Positions 34,237-41,494 of a stretch of DNA of 64,000 nt are shown here, in pieces (the first letter of the stretch is position 1; each line of letters begins with the position of its first letter). This stretch comes from Clostridium sp. AM58-1XD. GTDB taxonomy: Bacteria; Bacillota; Clostridia; Lachnospirales; Lachnospiraceae. The notes under the pieces were generated by a model. It was given only the letters and a program-made list of their open reading frames with translations, did no database searches and was not told the origin of the DNA. Where the stretch lies: contig NZ_QSDR01000024.1 in the NCBI RefSeq assembly GCF_003464085.1, positions 1 to 64,000 on the forward strand, in the 5' to 3' direction. Both the position numbers and the translations under genes were made by a program.

Positions 34237-34959
34237 ATGAAGCCGATAATAACAGTCAATGGAATAAGCAAATCTTACGGGAGTACTGCTGCCCTTCAAA
34301 ACCTCTCTTTTTCAGTAGAACCTGGTCATATTTTTGGCATTTTAGGTGAAAATGGAGCTGGAAAGAGTACTGCGGTGGAATGTATTTTAGGAACAAGAAA
34401 ACCGGACTGCGGGACTGTCACGATCATGGACATGGACCCTGTATCGGACAGAAGGATGCTGTTTCAGCATATTGGCGTACAATTTCAGGAATGCAGCTTC
34501 CCGGATAAAATTCGTGTGGATGAGCTCTGTAAAGAAACGGCTGTCCTGTATCAGAATTCTGCCGACTTTAAGGAACTGCTTCATCAATTCGGCCTGGATG
34601 AAAAAATGTATAATTACGTAAGCGAACTCTCAGGCGGGCAGCGTCAGCGTCTGTTCATCGTTCTTGCCCTTATACCAAAACCACAGATTGTGTTTCTGGA
34701 TGAGCTGACGACCGGTTTGGATCCCAGGGCACGCCGTGATGTCTGGCATTGCCTGAAGTCCATGAAGCAGAATGGAATGACCATTGTTTTAACATCTCAC
34801 TTTATGGATGAGGTTGAAGCGCTGTGTGATCACATTCTGATTTTAAAAAAAGGCACTGCAGTCTTTGAAGGCGCTCCTGGAGAGGCTGTCAATATCAGCC
34901 CGCGCAGCACTTTGGAGGAAGCATACTTATGGCTTACAGAACAGGAGGAATACAATTGA
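34237..34959 (+). CDS. ABC transporter ATP-binding protein
   Basis: Nucleotide-binding subunit of 240 residues. Walker A is GENGAGKST (about 38-46), the signature is LSGGQRQRL, Walker B is PQIVFLDELTTGLDP, and the switch His follows in LTSHFMDEV. The form is that of ABC-2 type drug or lantibiotic exporters. Its stop overlaps the TTG start of the permease by three bases. AAGGAGGTACACAA marks the start. A double MerR regulator upstream suggests that it is induced by a small molecule. Confidence 0.92.
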   Translation: MKPIITVNGISKSYGSTAALQNLSFSVEPGHIFGILGENGAGKSTAVECILGTRKPDCGTVTIMDMDPVSDRRMLFQHIGVQFQECSFPDKIRVDELCKETAVLYQNSADFKELLHQFGLDEKMYNYVSELSGGQRQRLFIVLALIPKPQIVFLDELTTGLDPRARRDVWHCLKSMKQNGMTIVLTSHFMDEVEALCDHILILKKGTAVFEGAPGEAVNISPRSTLEEAYLWLTEQEEYN

Positions 34960-35696
34960 AACGATTTCTTACACTGATGAAAACTGAATTGAAATTATCT
35001 CTGCGAGGTCTGGACATGCTGATTTTTGCAGTTATCTTTCCGGTCGTAATGGTCATACTGTTAGGCATGATCTATGGAAATTCTCCTGCTTATTCCGGAG
35101 CATCCTATACCTTTCTGGAACAGTCCTTCGGCGCGCTTGTATCCATTTCTATCTGTGCCGGAGGAGCGATGGGACTTCCTCTGCTCATATCTGAATACAG
35201 GCAGAAAAAAATATTAAAGCGTTTTCAGGTTACACCAGTCAGCCCTGTACTGCTACTGTGTGTACATTCTGCAATCTATGCCCTTTATGCTCTTGTCTCA
35301 CTGGCCCTCGTTTACAGCTGCTCAGCAGCCTTCTTTGGATACCGCATGCAGGGATCAGCCAAGTTATTCTTTCTAAGCTATCTGCTGGTTATGATGTCAA
35401 TATTCAGCATCGGACTGGTAATAGGCGGAACAGCCCCCGACTTAAAGTCTGCCGGAATAATAGCGAGCATACTCTATTTTCCTATGATGATCTTTTCCGG
35501 CGCAACGCTGCCCTACGAAATTATGCCACTCCCACTCCAACGGGTATCCGATATCCTTCCTCTGACCCAGGCTATCAAGCTTTTAAAATCCGCTTCTCTG
35601 GGAATTCCCCTGGAAAGTGCGGCCCCTGTCATTTATCTTATTATCCTTTTTATCTGCTGCAGCGCTGCGGCCGCCAACCTTTTTAAGTGGGAATAA
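34956..35696 (+). CDS. ABC-2 type transporter permease
   Basis: Membrane subunit of about 246 residues with six hydrophobic helices and the ABC-2 fold (MDMLIFAVIFPVVMV-like start; GALVSISICAGGAMGLPLLISEYRQKKILKRF loop; TAPDLKSAGIIAS). The start is TTG at 34956, with AGGAGG at 34943-34948 and protein start LKRFLTLMKTELK; the ATG at 34929 lies before the binding site. It pairs with the ATPase just upstream to form an exporter. The substrate is unknown. Confidence 0.85.
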   Translation: MKRFLTLMKTELKLSLRGLDMLIFAVIFPVVMVILLGMIYGNSPAYSGASYTFLEQSFGALVSISICAGGAMGLPLLISEYRQKKILKRFQVTPVSPVLLLCVHSAIYALYALVSLALVYSCSAAFFGYRMQGSAKLFFLSYLLVMMSIFSIGLVIGGTAPDLKSAGIIASILYFPMMIFSGATLPYEIMPLPLQRVSDILPLTQAIKLLKSASLGIPLESAAPVIYLIILFICCSAAAANLFKWE

Positions 35697-35724
35697 CCGC
35701 CAGTCATTTCCTGATAATATAAAA

Positions 35725-35787
35725 AGTCTCCGACAGCAGATGTTATACCTGGTATCCGCCAGGTTATAGCATCCATTGCCGGAGACT
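35725..35787. terminator. Long bidirectional hairpin terminator
   Basis: AGTCTCCG (35725-35732) pairs with CGGAGACT (35780-35787), with a longer imperfect pairing around ACCTGG/CCAGGT inside. On the minus strand it is followed by TTTTT (35724-35720), so it ends the NlpC/P60 gene, and it also lies between convergent genes. Confidence 0.75.
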
Positions 35788-35847
35788 ATATAATTCTATA
35801 GTTCCCATCTAATATTACTTCTATGAAAGGATCGATTCTATATCATA

Positions 35848-37431
35848 TCAGCCAAAAATTCTCCATCCGCAGATAAAGTTATTGGCCCACCAAGAGCTGA
35901 GGCTCCTCTGTACAACACGTCCATTACTGGAGGAAGCATCGATAACCTGTCCTCCGCCCGCTACAATACCGACGTGGCCTCTCACGACGATAATATCGCC
36001 GGCCTGCAGGCTGCCGAAATTCGTAATCTTCTGATATCTTCCTACATTTCTCCAACCGGATGATGTGAGGTAACTCTGCCTTACTCCTGACTGATTCAGA
36101 CACCAGTATACAAAACCAGAACAGTCAAATGCATTCGGCCCTTTGGACCCCCATACATATGGACTTCCTACTTTGGACCTGGCTACAGAAATCAAGGTAC
36201 TTACACCTGAACCATTATGTACGACTGCTCCGCCGCCCCCTGAGCTTCCTCCTGTAGATCCTCCGCCGGAATTTCCCTTGTTGTTATTCGTTTTTCCGCC
36301 CGTCGATTCCTTTGTCGGTTTCGGCTTGCTTGGAGCCTTCTTAACATTATCGCCGGTCAGTGTATTCATGGTTTGAGCGCCGACCAGACCGTCTGCAATC
36401 AGTCCATTTTGTTTCTGGAATTCCTTAACGGCTTTCTCTGTAACTTCACCATAATAACTTGTCACGTTTGTGGATGCTAAATATCCATATTTACTCAGAA
36501 GCTGCTGAACCTTCTGAACCGTTTCGCCCTGTTCTCCAAGGGTAAGGCCCATTGCCACTGCTTCCGGGCTGTTAAGTGCAATTCGTGTAGATGGGCCGAG
36601 GAAGCCGTCTACTACCAGGTCATTTCTCGCCTGGAACTGTTTTACAGCCAAGGTCGTATCATTACCGTACGCCCCATCCGGCTCTGTAGTCATATATCCC
36701 AGCCGCCTTAATTCTTTCTGGCATGCCAGAACTACATCACTCTTCTCGCCATAGGCAATCATATTTGGCTTTATCTCATCGCTGTACAACAGGTTCATCG
36801 TCTTTTGACCAACCTTACCATCCACGGTGAGTCCATTGACCTGCTGAAGCTTATTAACTGCTGCTTCTGTTGAATCCCCAAAATTGCCGGTAACCAAGTC
36901 AGCGCTTGCCAGATATCCCAGCTCATACAGTCTGACCTGAATCTTCTGAATATCGTCGCCGGATACTCCATTTTCTACAGCATAGTACTTTGCTTCCGGG
37001 TCCAGAATTGCATTCAGCGTTTCTTCGCCTACAATTCCATCCTGCGGCAAGCCATTCTGTCTCTGAAAGTGTTTTACTGCTCCTACGGTAACTTCACCAT
37101 AAAACTCTGTCGGTTCATCGTTGTCCATAAAGCCCAGCTCCATCAAACGTTCCTGCAGTTTGGCTACAATGGGATGATGAACACCTATTCTCAGATAATC
37201 AGGTATGGGTTCACCTGCTTCTACACCTGCCAGATCAGGAAAAAGCGGTCCGTCCGGTGTCATCTGAATAATTTCAATATCCGGGATGATTCCCTCTGGT
37301 TCTGGAGCTGCTGTTACAACAATCGGTCCCTCCGGTTTTGCTGCTGCACCGGAACAGGCAGCCGTCACACAGGCTGCTGCGGCAATCGTACCCATAAGCA
37401 GGTACATCTTTAGCGATTCATTTATATTCAT
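35848..37431 (-). CDS. NlpC/P60 peptidoglycan hydrolase lipoprotein with four PG-binding repeats
   Basis: Surface lipoprotein of 527 residues. A signal peptide ends in a lipobox-like TAAC (Cys near 26). Four peptidoglycan-binding domain 1 repeats follow (about 80-145, 155-215, 220-285, 290-355), each of the form ..VQ..L..LGY...G.YG..T..AVK.FQ..NGL..DG..G. After a Gly/Ser/Asn/Thr-rich linker comes an NlpC/P60 domain (about 410-527) with the catalytic Cys in FDCSGFVYW and His in VVRGHVGIVAGGG. It probably cuts stem peptides in the wall. AGAGGGTAAAATCC marks the start. Confidence 0.9.
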   Translation of the reverse strand: MNINESLKMYLLMGTIAAAACVTAACSGAAAKPEGPIVVTAAPEPEGIIPDIEIIQMTPDGPLFPDLAGVEAGEPIPDYLRIGVHHPIVAKLQERLMELGFMDNDEPTEFYGEVTVGAVKHFQRQNGLPQDGIVGEETLNAILDPEAKYYAVENGVSGDDIQKIQVRLYELGYLASADLVTGNFGDSTEAAVNKLQQVNGLTVDGKVGQKTMNLLYSDEIKPNMIAYGEKSDVVLACQKELRRLGYMTTEPDGAYGNDTTLAVKQFQARNDLVVDGFLGPSTRIALNSPEAVAMGLTLGEQGETVQKVQQLLSKYGYLASTNVTSYYGEVTEKAVKEFQKQNGLIADGLVGAQTMNTLTGDNVKKAPSKPKPTKESTGGKTNNNKGNSGGGSTGGSSGGGGAVVHNGSGVSTLISVARSKVGSPYVWGSKGPNAFDCSGFVYWCLNQSGVRQSYLTSSGWRNVGRYQKITNFGSLQAGDIIVVRGHVGIVAGGGQVIDASSSNGRVVQRSLSSWWANNFICGWRIFG

Positions 37432-37727
37432 GGATTTTACCCTCTTTATTCATACGTTTATCGAATAAAGCAACCTGATCCTCCCTGTTTCAGCCGAATC
37501 TGGTCGCTCTGTGTCTATTCTAGCATATTTGATGCCTAAAAGAAAATAGGAAATTTACATAATCTTTATCTTTTTTTAGTCTTCATAATTCCGTAAATTA
37601 TTCGTAATGTTTTTTCAATTTTTTTCCAGTAAAATCCCGCAAAAAGGACCCACACGGGGACTGTCCGCCTGGATCCTCTAAAACTTGCAATTAATTCCAT
37701 TCACACATGTGTTGCTTAAAATTTACG
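37432..37727. other. Intergenic region upstream of the NlpC/P60 gene
   Basis: No gene seen. On the minus strand TAGAAT near 37520 is a candidate -10 for the NlpC/P60 gene. Further along is the tRNA-Lys terminator at 37645-37677. The rest is A/T-rich with no repeat to explain. Confidence 0.4.
37645..37677 (-). terminator. Terminator downstream of tRNA-Lys copy 1
   Basis: On the minus strand AGGATCC (37677-37671) pairs with GGGTCCT (37651-37645; one G-T pair) and is followed by a T run. It lies about 105 bases past the 3' end of the tRNA. Confidence 0.55.
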
Positions 37728-37857
37728 CGAAAAAAAGCACCGACCCCACAGCTCTCCGTCTGCAAAACCAGTACTTTCCAAGTGCGCCTTCAGGGACTCG
37801 AACCCTGGACAAATAGATTAAGAGTCTACTGCTCTACCAACTGAGCTAAAGGCGCTT
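37728..37857. repeat. 130-bp direct repeat, copy 1 (contains tRNA-Lys)
   Basis: This stretch matches 38826-38955 without gaps and with only a few mismatches outside the tRNA (offset 1,098 bases throughout). Similarity stops at the 5' edge of the tRNA and about 55 bases past its 3' end. Confidence 0.9.
37783..37855 (-). tRNA. tRNA-Lys (anticodon CTT), copy 1
   Basis: 73-base cloverleaf. The acceptor stem GCGCCTT/AAGGCGC is perfect, the D arm reads AGCTCAGTTGGTAGAGC, the anticodon loop CTCTTAA holds CTT, and the T arm holds GGTTCGAGTCC. The discriminator base is A. It has its own consensus promoter and is identical to the copy at 38881-38953. Confidence 0.95.
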
Positions 37858-37892
37858 ACTTATTTACATGCCTTATGATTGGCACGTTCATT

Positions 37893-37921
37893 ATTATATA
37901 ACTACAGATAAAAAATGTCAA
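37893..37921 (-). promoter_or_regulatory. Promoter of tRNA-Lys copy 1
   Basis: On the minus strand TTGACA (37921-37916), 17 bases, TATAAT (37898-37893): perfect sigma-A consensus boxes, 38 bases before the tRNA. Confidence 0.85.
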
Positions 37922-38095
37922 TATTTTTATTAAAGTTTCCTTAATTAAAAATGTCTAATTAATAAATCATGCTTCGTGCCAACTAAATTCCAGGATTAAA
38001 ATATCATAATTCTGTCGGCAAGCTGCGAATGTCATTTTATTCCAACCGCCTGCAGTTGCCGCATTTTCCATGCTTGCGATGGCGAAAAAACCGGA

Positions 38096-38122
38096 TCGAA
38101 CCTTGGACAAATAGATTAAGAG
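38096..38122 (-). repeat. 27-base fragment of tRNA-Lys
   Basis: Matches the anticodon-loop to T-arm part of the two intact tRNA-Lys genes at 26 of 27 bases. No acceptor stem is present, so it is not a tRNA. Such fragments are typical leftovers of recombination or attachment sites at tRNA genes. The surrounding 240 bases (37858-38095) hold nothing else that I recognise. Confidence 0.75.
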
Positions 38123-38149
38123 GAATCTTGGTCACAAAATTTCCCATTC

Positions 38150-38178
38150 TTGACTTTTTTTTGAGAATGCTATATAAT
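38150..38178 (+). promoter_or_regulatory. Promoter of a small antisense-type RNA
   Basis: TTGACT (38150-38155), 17 bases, TATAAT (38173-38178) on the plus strand. No protein follows; it points at the terminator 38223-38260. Confidence 0.75.
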
Positions 38179-38197
38179 TGAATCAGAAAGAAAGATT

Positions 38198-38216
38198 TGA
38201 TGATATGTATGTACAC
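38198..38216. repeat. Direct repeat of the TA module, antitoxin side
   Basis: TGATGATATGTATGTACAC; 18 of 19 bases match 38350-38368. See the toxin and RNA entries. Confidence 0.85.
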
Positions 38217-38222
38217 AAAAGC

Positions 38223-38260
38223 GAAGCCCCATGGAGTACCAGTCCATGGGGCTTCTTTTT
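38223..38260. terminator. Shared bidirectional terminator of the TA module
   Basis: GAAGCCCCATGGA (38223-38235) and TCCATGGGGCTTC (38243-38255) form a 13-bp perfect stem. On the plus strand TTTTT follows (38256-38260). On the minus strand GCTTTTGTG follows. It can stop transcription from both sides. Confidence 0.85.
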
Positions 38261-38271
38261 GGCTAGCTGTC

Positions 38272-38358
38272 TTATTTATTTCGGTCTAGCCATTTGCAAA
38301 TATAGTACGCAGCTATACTTGCCGTAACCGAAATAATGAAAGAATGTAATGATGACAT
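38272..38358 (-). CDS. Small hydrophobic peptide, predicted type I toxin (Fst/holin-like)
   Basis: 28-residue peptide (MSSLHSFIISVTASI... ending KWLDRNK). It has a single membrane helix with a short Lys/Asp/Arg/Asn tail. This composition and length match the small membrane toxins of par/Fst-type modules and holin-like toxins of Firmicutes. GGAAGGAGG lies 9 bases before the ATG and a TAA ends it. Its promoter (38431-38403), shared terminator and convergent antisense RNA complete a type I toxin-antitoxin layout. It is too short for ordinary gene calling. Toxicity is inferred, not shown. Confidence 0.75.
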   Translation of the reverse strand: MSSLHSFIISVTASIAAYYICKWLDRNK

Positions 38359-38368
38359 GTATGTACAC
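38350..38368. repeat. Direct repeat of the TA module, toxin start region
   Basis: TGATGACATGTATGTACAC; covers the start codon and the bases between it and the ribosome binding site of the toxin mRNA on the minus strand. Pairing here with the antisense RNA would block translation. Confidence 0.85.
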
Positions 38369-38402
38369 CTCCTTCCTGCTGGAAAGAGTCGACAGCCATT
38401 TT

Positions 38403-38431
38403 ATTATAACGGTAAATCTACTGTTTGTCTA
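38403..38431 (-). promoter_or_regulatory. Promoter of the small toxin gene
   Basis: On the minus strand TAGACA (38431-38426), 17 bases, TATAAT (38408-38403). The -35 box overlaps the stop codon of the XRE gene. Confidence 0.7.
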
Positions 38432-38596
38432 TTTGATTAAGTCAAGAATCTTTTCAACGATAAGCCTTTCCGCCCATTCAGGGGTTTTGTTCACGCCGGC
38501 TTCCCAATTCTGTATCGTTCTTTTTGGGATTCCCAGCTTATCTGATAATTCTTGCTGTGTCCAGCCTGCCAGTTTTCTCGCTTCTTTTATGGTCAT
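38429..38596 (-). CDS. Small XRE-type helix-turn-helix regulator
   Basis: 55-residue protein almost made up of the HTH: MTIKEARKLAGWTQQELSDK followed by LGIPKRTIQNWEAG, the XRE pattern. AAGGAGATGAGATC sets the start. It is immediately upstream of the toxin promoter on the same strand and may control or simply neighbour that module. Proteins this short are often found in mobile or TA-bearing islets. Confidence 0.85.
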   Translation of the reverse strand: MTIKEARKLAGWTQQELSDKLGIPKRTIQNWEAGVNKTPEWAERLIVEKILDLIK

Positions 38597-38719
38597 GATC
38601 TCATCTCCTTATATATCTATCGCAGCACTGATTCAGTGTTTTTGCAAGTAAAAAACAAAAAATCAATGGGCGCTGACCTTTACCGGCTGGACCAGATATT
38701 TTTTGTAAAATCCGCATAG

Positions 38720-38785
38720 TTGTATCTCAATATGTTCGCTGCAGCGACCCGATCCGGAACGGCTGCAGAAAGTTTTGAGATACAA
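38720..38785. repeat. Inverted repeat between the XRE gene and tRNA-Lys copy 2
   Basis: TTGTATCTCAA (38720-38730) and TTGAGATACAA (38775-38785) are perfect 11-bp arms, with CTGCAG inside both halves. It could be a recombination site, an operator or the remnant of a mobile element. Nothing codes here (38597-38880). Confidence 0.5.
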
Positions 38786-38790
38786 AAACA

Positions 38791-38820
38791 AGTCCTGGTC
38801 GATCTGGCCGGGACTTTTCT
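38791..38820. terminator. Hairpin terminator next to tRNA-Lys copy 2
   Basis: AGTCCTGG...CCGGGACT with TTTTCT on the plus side and TTGTTTTTG on the minus side. It probably ends the tRNA-Lys transcript from the right. Confidence 0.6.
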
Positions 38821-38825
38821 CTGCA

Positions 38826-38955
38826 CGAAAAAAAGCACCGACCCAACAGCTCTCTGTCTGTCAAACCAGTACTTTCCAAATGCGCCTTCAGGGACTCGAA
38901 CCCTGGACAAATAGATTAAGAGTCTACTGCTCTACCAACTGAGCTAAAGGCGCTT
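38826..38955. repeat. 130-bp direct repeat, copy 2 (contains tRNA-Lys)
   Basis: Second copy of 37728-37857; offset 1,098 bases, no gaps. Confidence 0.9.
38881..38953 (-). tRNA. tRNA-Lys (anticodon CTT), copy 2
   Basis: Identical to the tRNA at 37783-37855 over all 73 bases: same acceptor stem and anticodon loop. It has its own promoter, different in sequence from that of copy 1. Confidence 0.95.
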
Positions 38956-38987
38956 AGTTCGTGCCGCTTTTTTGTGACACGAACATT

Positions 38988-39016
38988 ATCCTATCTCAAT
39001 AGATGAAAAAAGTCAA
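38988..39016 (-). promoter_or_regulatory. Promoter of tRNA-Lys copy 2
   Basis: On the minus strand TTGACT (39016-39011), 17 bases, TAGGAT (38993-38988). Confidence 0.65.
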
Positions 39017-39063
39017 CACTTTTTTACAATTTTCATTAATTTCTTTTGCTCTTTTTAATATTT

Positions 39064-39381
39064 TCAGATCAGGCTGTCCAGAGTTCCTGTCAGCATTTTC
39101 TTCGGCTGTACTCCTACAAGTTTCGTAACAACCTCACCGCCATGGAAAATGATAATTGTTGGAATACTCATAACACCGTATCGACCGGCTATTTCCGGCT
39201 GCTCATCTACATTCAGCTTTCCAACCTTAACCTTGCCTGCATATTCTTCAGCAATCTGATCCACCACAGGGGCCATCATCTTGCAAGGTCCGCACCAGTC
39301 AGCATAGAAATCAACCAGCACCGGGACGCCGGACTGAAGTACATCCCCATCAAAATTTTCCGTAGTAATAATCTCTGTCAT
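39064..39381 (-). CDS. trxA: Thioredoxin
   Basis: Disulfide reductase of 105 residues with the active-site [11 protein letters not shown] (about 29-39), the cis-Pro loop MSIPTI and the normal fold length. It reduces ribonucleotide reductase and other partners in the cytosol. The start is set by AAGGGAGATATAAACG. A small ORF on the same strand ends 19 bases upstream. The partner trxB is not in this window. Confidence 0.95.
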   Translation of the reverse strand: MTEIITTENFDGDVLQSGVPVLVDFYADWCGPCKMMAPVVDQIAEEYAGKVKVGKLNVDEQPEIAGRYGVMSIPTIIIFHGGEVVTKLVGVQPKKMLTGTLDSLI

Positions 39382-39400
39382 CGTTTATATCTCCCTTCTT

Positions 39401-39544
39401 TTATTTCCCTTTTTTCTTTCCGCCGTTTAGAATTTTGTCCACTTCATCAAATGATTTTTTCCACCTCAGCACGAGCCTGTTAAGCTCCGTTCTGTCGCTG
39501 TATGAGCTGGACAGTTTTTTCGAAATATTTTCACGAAACCCCAT
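39401..39544 (-). CDS. Small basic protein upstream of trxA
   Basis: 47-residue ORF beginning MGFRENISKKLSSSYSDRTE and ending in a Lys-rich tail (GGKKKGK). It is preceded by AGGTGGAAAT, a usable ribosome binding site, and ends 19 bases before the trxA start. I do not recognise the family. Its good start site and position in the trxA transcript make it more likely than not a real gene. Confidence 0.55.
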   Translation of the reverse strand: MGFRENISKKLSSSYSDRTELNRLVLRWKKSFDEVDKILNGGKKKGK

Positions 39545-39599
39545 ATTTCCACCTATATTTATCATTTGTTATAGTGTATGCAGATTCTATTCTTCTATT

Positions 39600-40247
39600 C
39601 TAAGCCTCATGACTTCTGGATGCAACTAATTTGCAGATCGGATTGCCTTTAGCCGCAAATTTTGTCTCATATTCCGTCATAACATTTCCCTCCGCATACT
39701 CGCTGTGGTGAAGGTCAAATGTATAGTACTGAATCTCCCATCCGGCTTTCTTGACAGATTCCAGAGAAAAATCAAACAATCCCCTGTTATCTGTTTTAAA
39801 TTCCACGACGCCGTCCGCCTTCAAAATCTTATCATAAACACTCATAAACTCTGTTGATGTAAGCCTCCTTTTTGCATGGCGGTCTTTTGGCCACGGATCA
39901 GAAAAATTCAGATAAATTTTACTGACCTCACCCGGTGCATAAATATCTGCCAGATCTTTCGCATCGATGCACATAAAATAAATGTTGGGCAGTTCTAACT
40001 CAGCTCTCTTCTGAAGACCTCTTAACAGAACACTGGAATACCGCTCAATTCCCACATAGTTAATTTCCGGATGGGTTTGTGCCAGCTCCATAATAAACTT
40101 ACCTTTTCCCATTCCCACTTCTATTTCAATCGGGCTGCTTTTCCCAAAAACTTCATTCCACTTTCCTCTTTTTGTCTCCGGCTCCTGCACCACATAAGGA
40201 CTTTCCAAAATCTGCTCCTCTGCGCCCGGAATATGACGTAATCTCAT
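39600..40247 (-). CDS. trmB: tRNA (guanine46-N7)-methyltransferase
   Basis: Adds the 7-methyl group at G46 of tRNA variable loops. The 215-residue protein has the SAM loop IEVGMGKGKFI (about 42-52) and the catalytic YLNFSDPWPKDRHAKRRL block, both normal. The C terminus ends in TEYETKFAAKGNPI, usual for this family. AGGTTATAC marks the start. Neighbouring small ORFs and trxA are on the same strand. Confidence 0.93.
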   Translation of the reverse strand: MRLRHIPGAEEQILESPYVVQEPETKRGKWNEVFGKSSPIEIEVGMGKGKFIMELAQTHPEINYVGIERYSSVLLRGLQKRAELELPNIYFMCIDAKDLADIYAPGEVSKIYLNFSDPWPKDRHAKRRLTSTEFMSVYDKILKADGVVEFKTDNRGLFDFSLESVKKAGWEIQYYTFDLHHSEYAEGNVMTEYETKFAAKGNPICKLVASRSHEA

Positions 40248-40449
40248 GTATAACCTCCAATTTTACTATCCTTTGTGGATTTATTTTATCATTGCCAACC
40301 TTCCTTTGCAAGTGTAATTCCTTTTTACAATTTCCTTTTACAATTATCTTACAATTAGCAAAATAAACGTGCAAGTTTCCGAATTTTCTGTTATACTAAC
40401 AATAGGAAAATTTGTAATTATTTTTAAATTGTGCGAAGGAGGAAACGGT

Positions 40450-41255
40450 ATGGAAAATACAGGAAGAATCACCAGCTGGGACAAAATTCAGCGCGGTGTG
40501 AAAGACACTGAACGCCTCATCGGCCAGAAGCAGTATAACATGGCTATGGTGAAGGCGCGTCAGACTTTGGAATATATGGTAAGATGCCTTGCAGAAAAGG
40601 CATGCGTAGTAGACGGAGATCTCTTAAATACAATAGACGAGCTGTACAAGGGTAAATGGATCAGTAAATCAACTTGTGAACATTACCATAAAATTCGCAC
40701 AATTGGTAATAAAGCAGTCCATGAAGGCAATGACAACGCATACGATGCCAATCAGGCTTATCATCTTCTTTCTCAGGAAGTGTATATATTTGCAGACCAC
40801 TATGCATCCCAGCGCAGAAGAACCTCTTCCAGAACCAGCAGCAATACACGCCGGCGAAGAAAGAAACGCGGATTTGGACCGCAGGATCTGATTCGTATCA
40901 TGATTCCTGTTCTCGCCATCGTCCTTCTTCTTATTGTAATACGAATTTTTAATCCAGGGCATAAAGAGGAAGATCCGAAAACGACCACAGCTTCTACAGT
41001 AGCTACGGAGCAGATGCCTGAAACCACTGCGCCGCCGGTCGAGACAGAACCTCCAACCACCGTCGCCGCTCCTATCTACAAAGCGAATGATGCTTGAACG
41101 TTCGAAAAGATCCATCTACGAATAACCAGAGGATTGGCCTTATACCGAAGGGTACAACCGTGGAATATATTAAAGATTATGATGAAAAATGGGCAATTAT
41201 TTCCTATAACGGACAGGAAGCCTATGTTGCCAAGGAGTTTTTAACAACCGAATAA
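40450..41255 (+). CDS. DUF4145-SH3 membrane protein, frameshifted
   Basis: Protein of 268 residues when repaired. The N-terminal part (about 1-120) is a DUF4145-like helical domain (TLEYMVRCLAEKACV...RTIGNKAVHEG). A basic stretch and a membrane helix (LIRIMIPVLAIVLLLIVIRIF) follow, then a Thr/Pro linker and an SH3-type domain outside. The frame breaks after YKAND near 41092: GATGCTTGAAC should read GATGGCTTGAAC, giving GLNVRKDPSTNNQRIGLIPKG. GGAGG before the ATG sets the start. It probably binds cell-wall or surface targets. A hairpin terminator follows. Confidence 0.75.
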
Positions 41256-41494
41256 ACCGTATATTTCTTTGATAGATCAACCATATTATATGTATAAAAC
41301 AGATAACGCTTAAGAAAAGGTTCCATGTATAAAACCATGGAGCCTTTCTTTTGTTTTTGATTGATTTTAGCGTTTCTATACAAATTTACGTCTTTTTCAT
41401 TCACTTTTTATTGATTTTTTGCCATAGCTTTTTTTAATTAAAGAGAGTATTATTGTATCATATTTACGATTTCTAATATAAGGAGGGGGAGTAT
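41256..41494. other. Intergenic region before the V-ATPase operon
   Basis: Holds the terminator at 41316-41358 and, after it, an A/T-rich stretch with TTGATT (about 41411) that may begin the V-ATPase promoter. AAGGAGGGGGAG before 41495 is the first ribosome binding site. Nothing else seen. Confidence 0.4.
41316..41358 (+). terminator. Rho-independent terminator
   Basis: AAAGGTTCCATG pairs with CATGGAGCCTTT (loop TATAAAAC) and is followed by CTTTTGTTTTT. It ends the DUF4145-SH3 gene. Confidence 0.85.

Larger units (their letters stand above)
38185..38262 (+). ncRNA. Predicted antitoxin RNA of a par/Fst-like type I module
   Basis: Inferred RNA of about 75-80 bases. It starts about 7 bases after the -10 box and ends in the T run after the hairpin 38223-38255. 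Its 5' part contains TGATGATATGTATGTACAC (38198-38216). The same sequence, with one mismatch, is in the toxin gene region at 38350-38368, so this RNA is antisense to the toxin start region. In Fst/par loci the antitoxin RNA and the toxin mRNA converge on one terminator and pair through such repeats. That layout is seen here; activity is inferred. Confidence 0.6.

Noticed and set aside
38680..38914. Paired ORFs on both strands over tRNA-Lys copy 2
   Set aside because: They read through the tRNA gene; they have no start signal and reflect the tRNA sequence.
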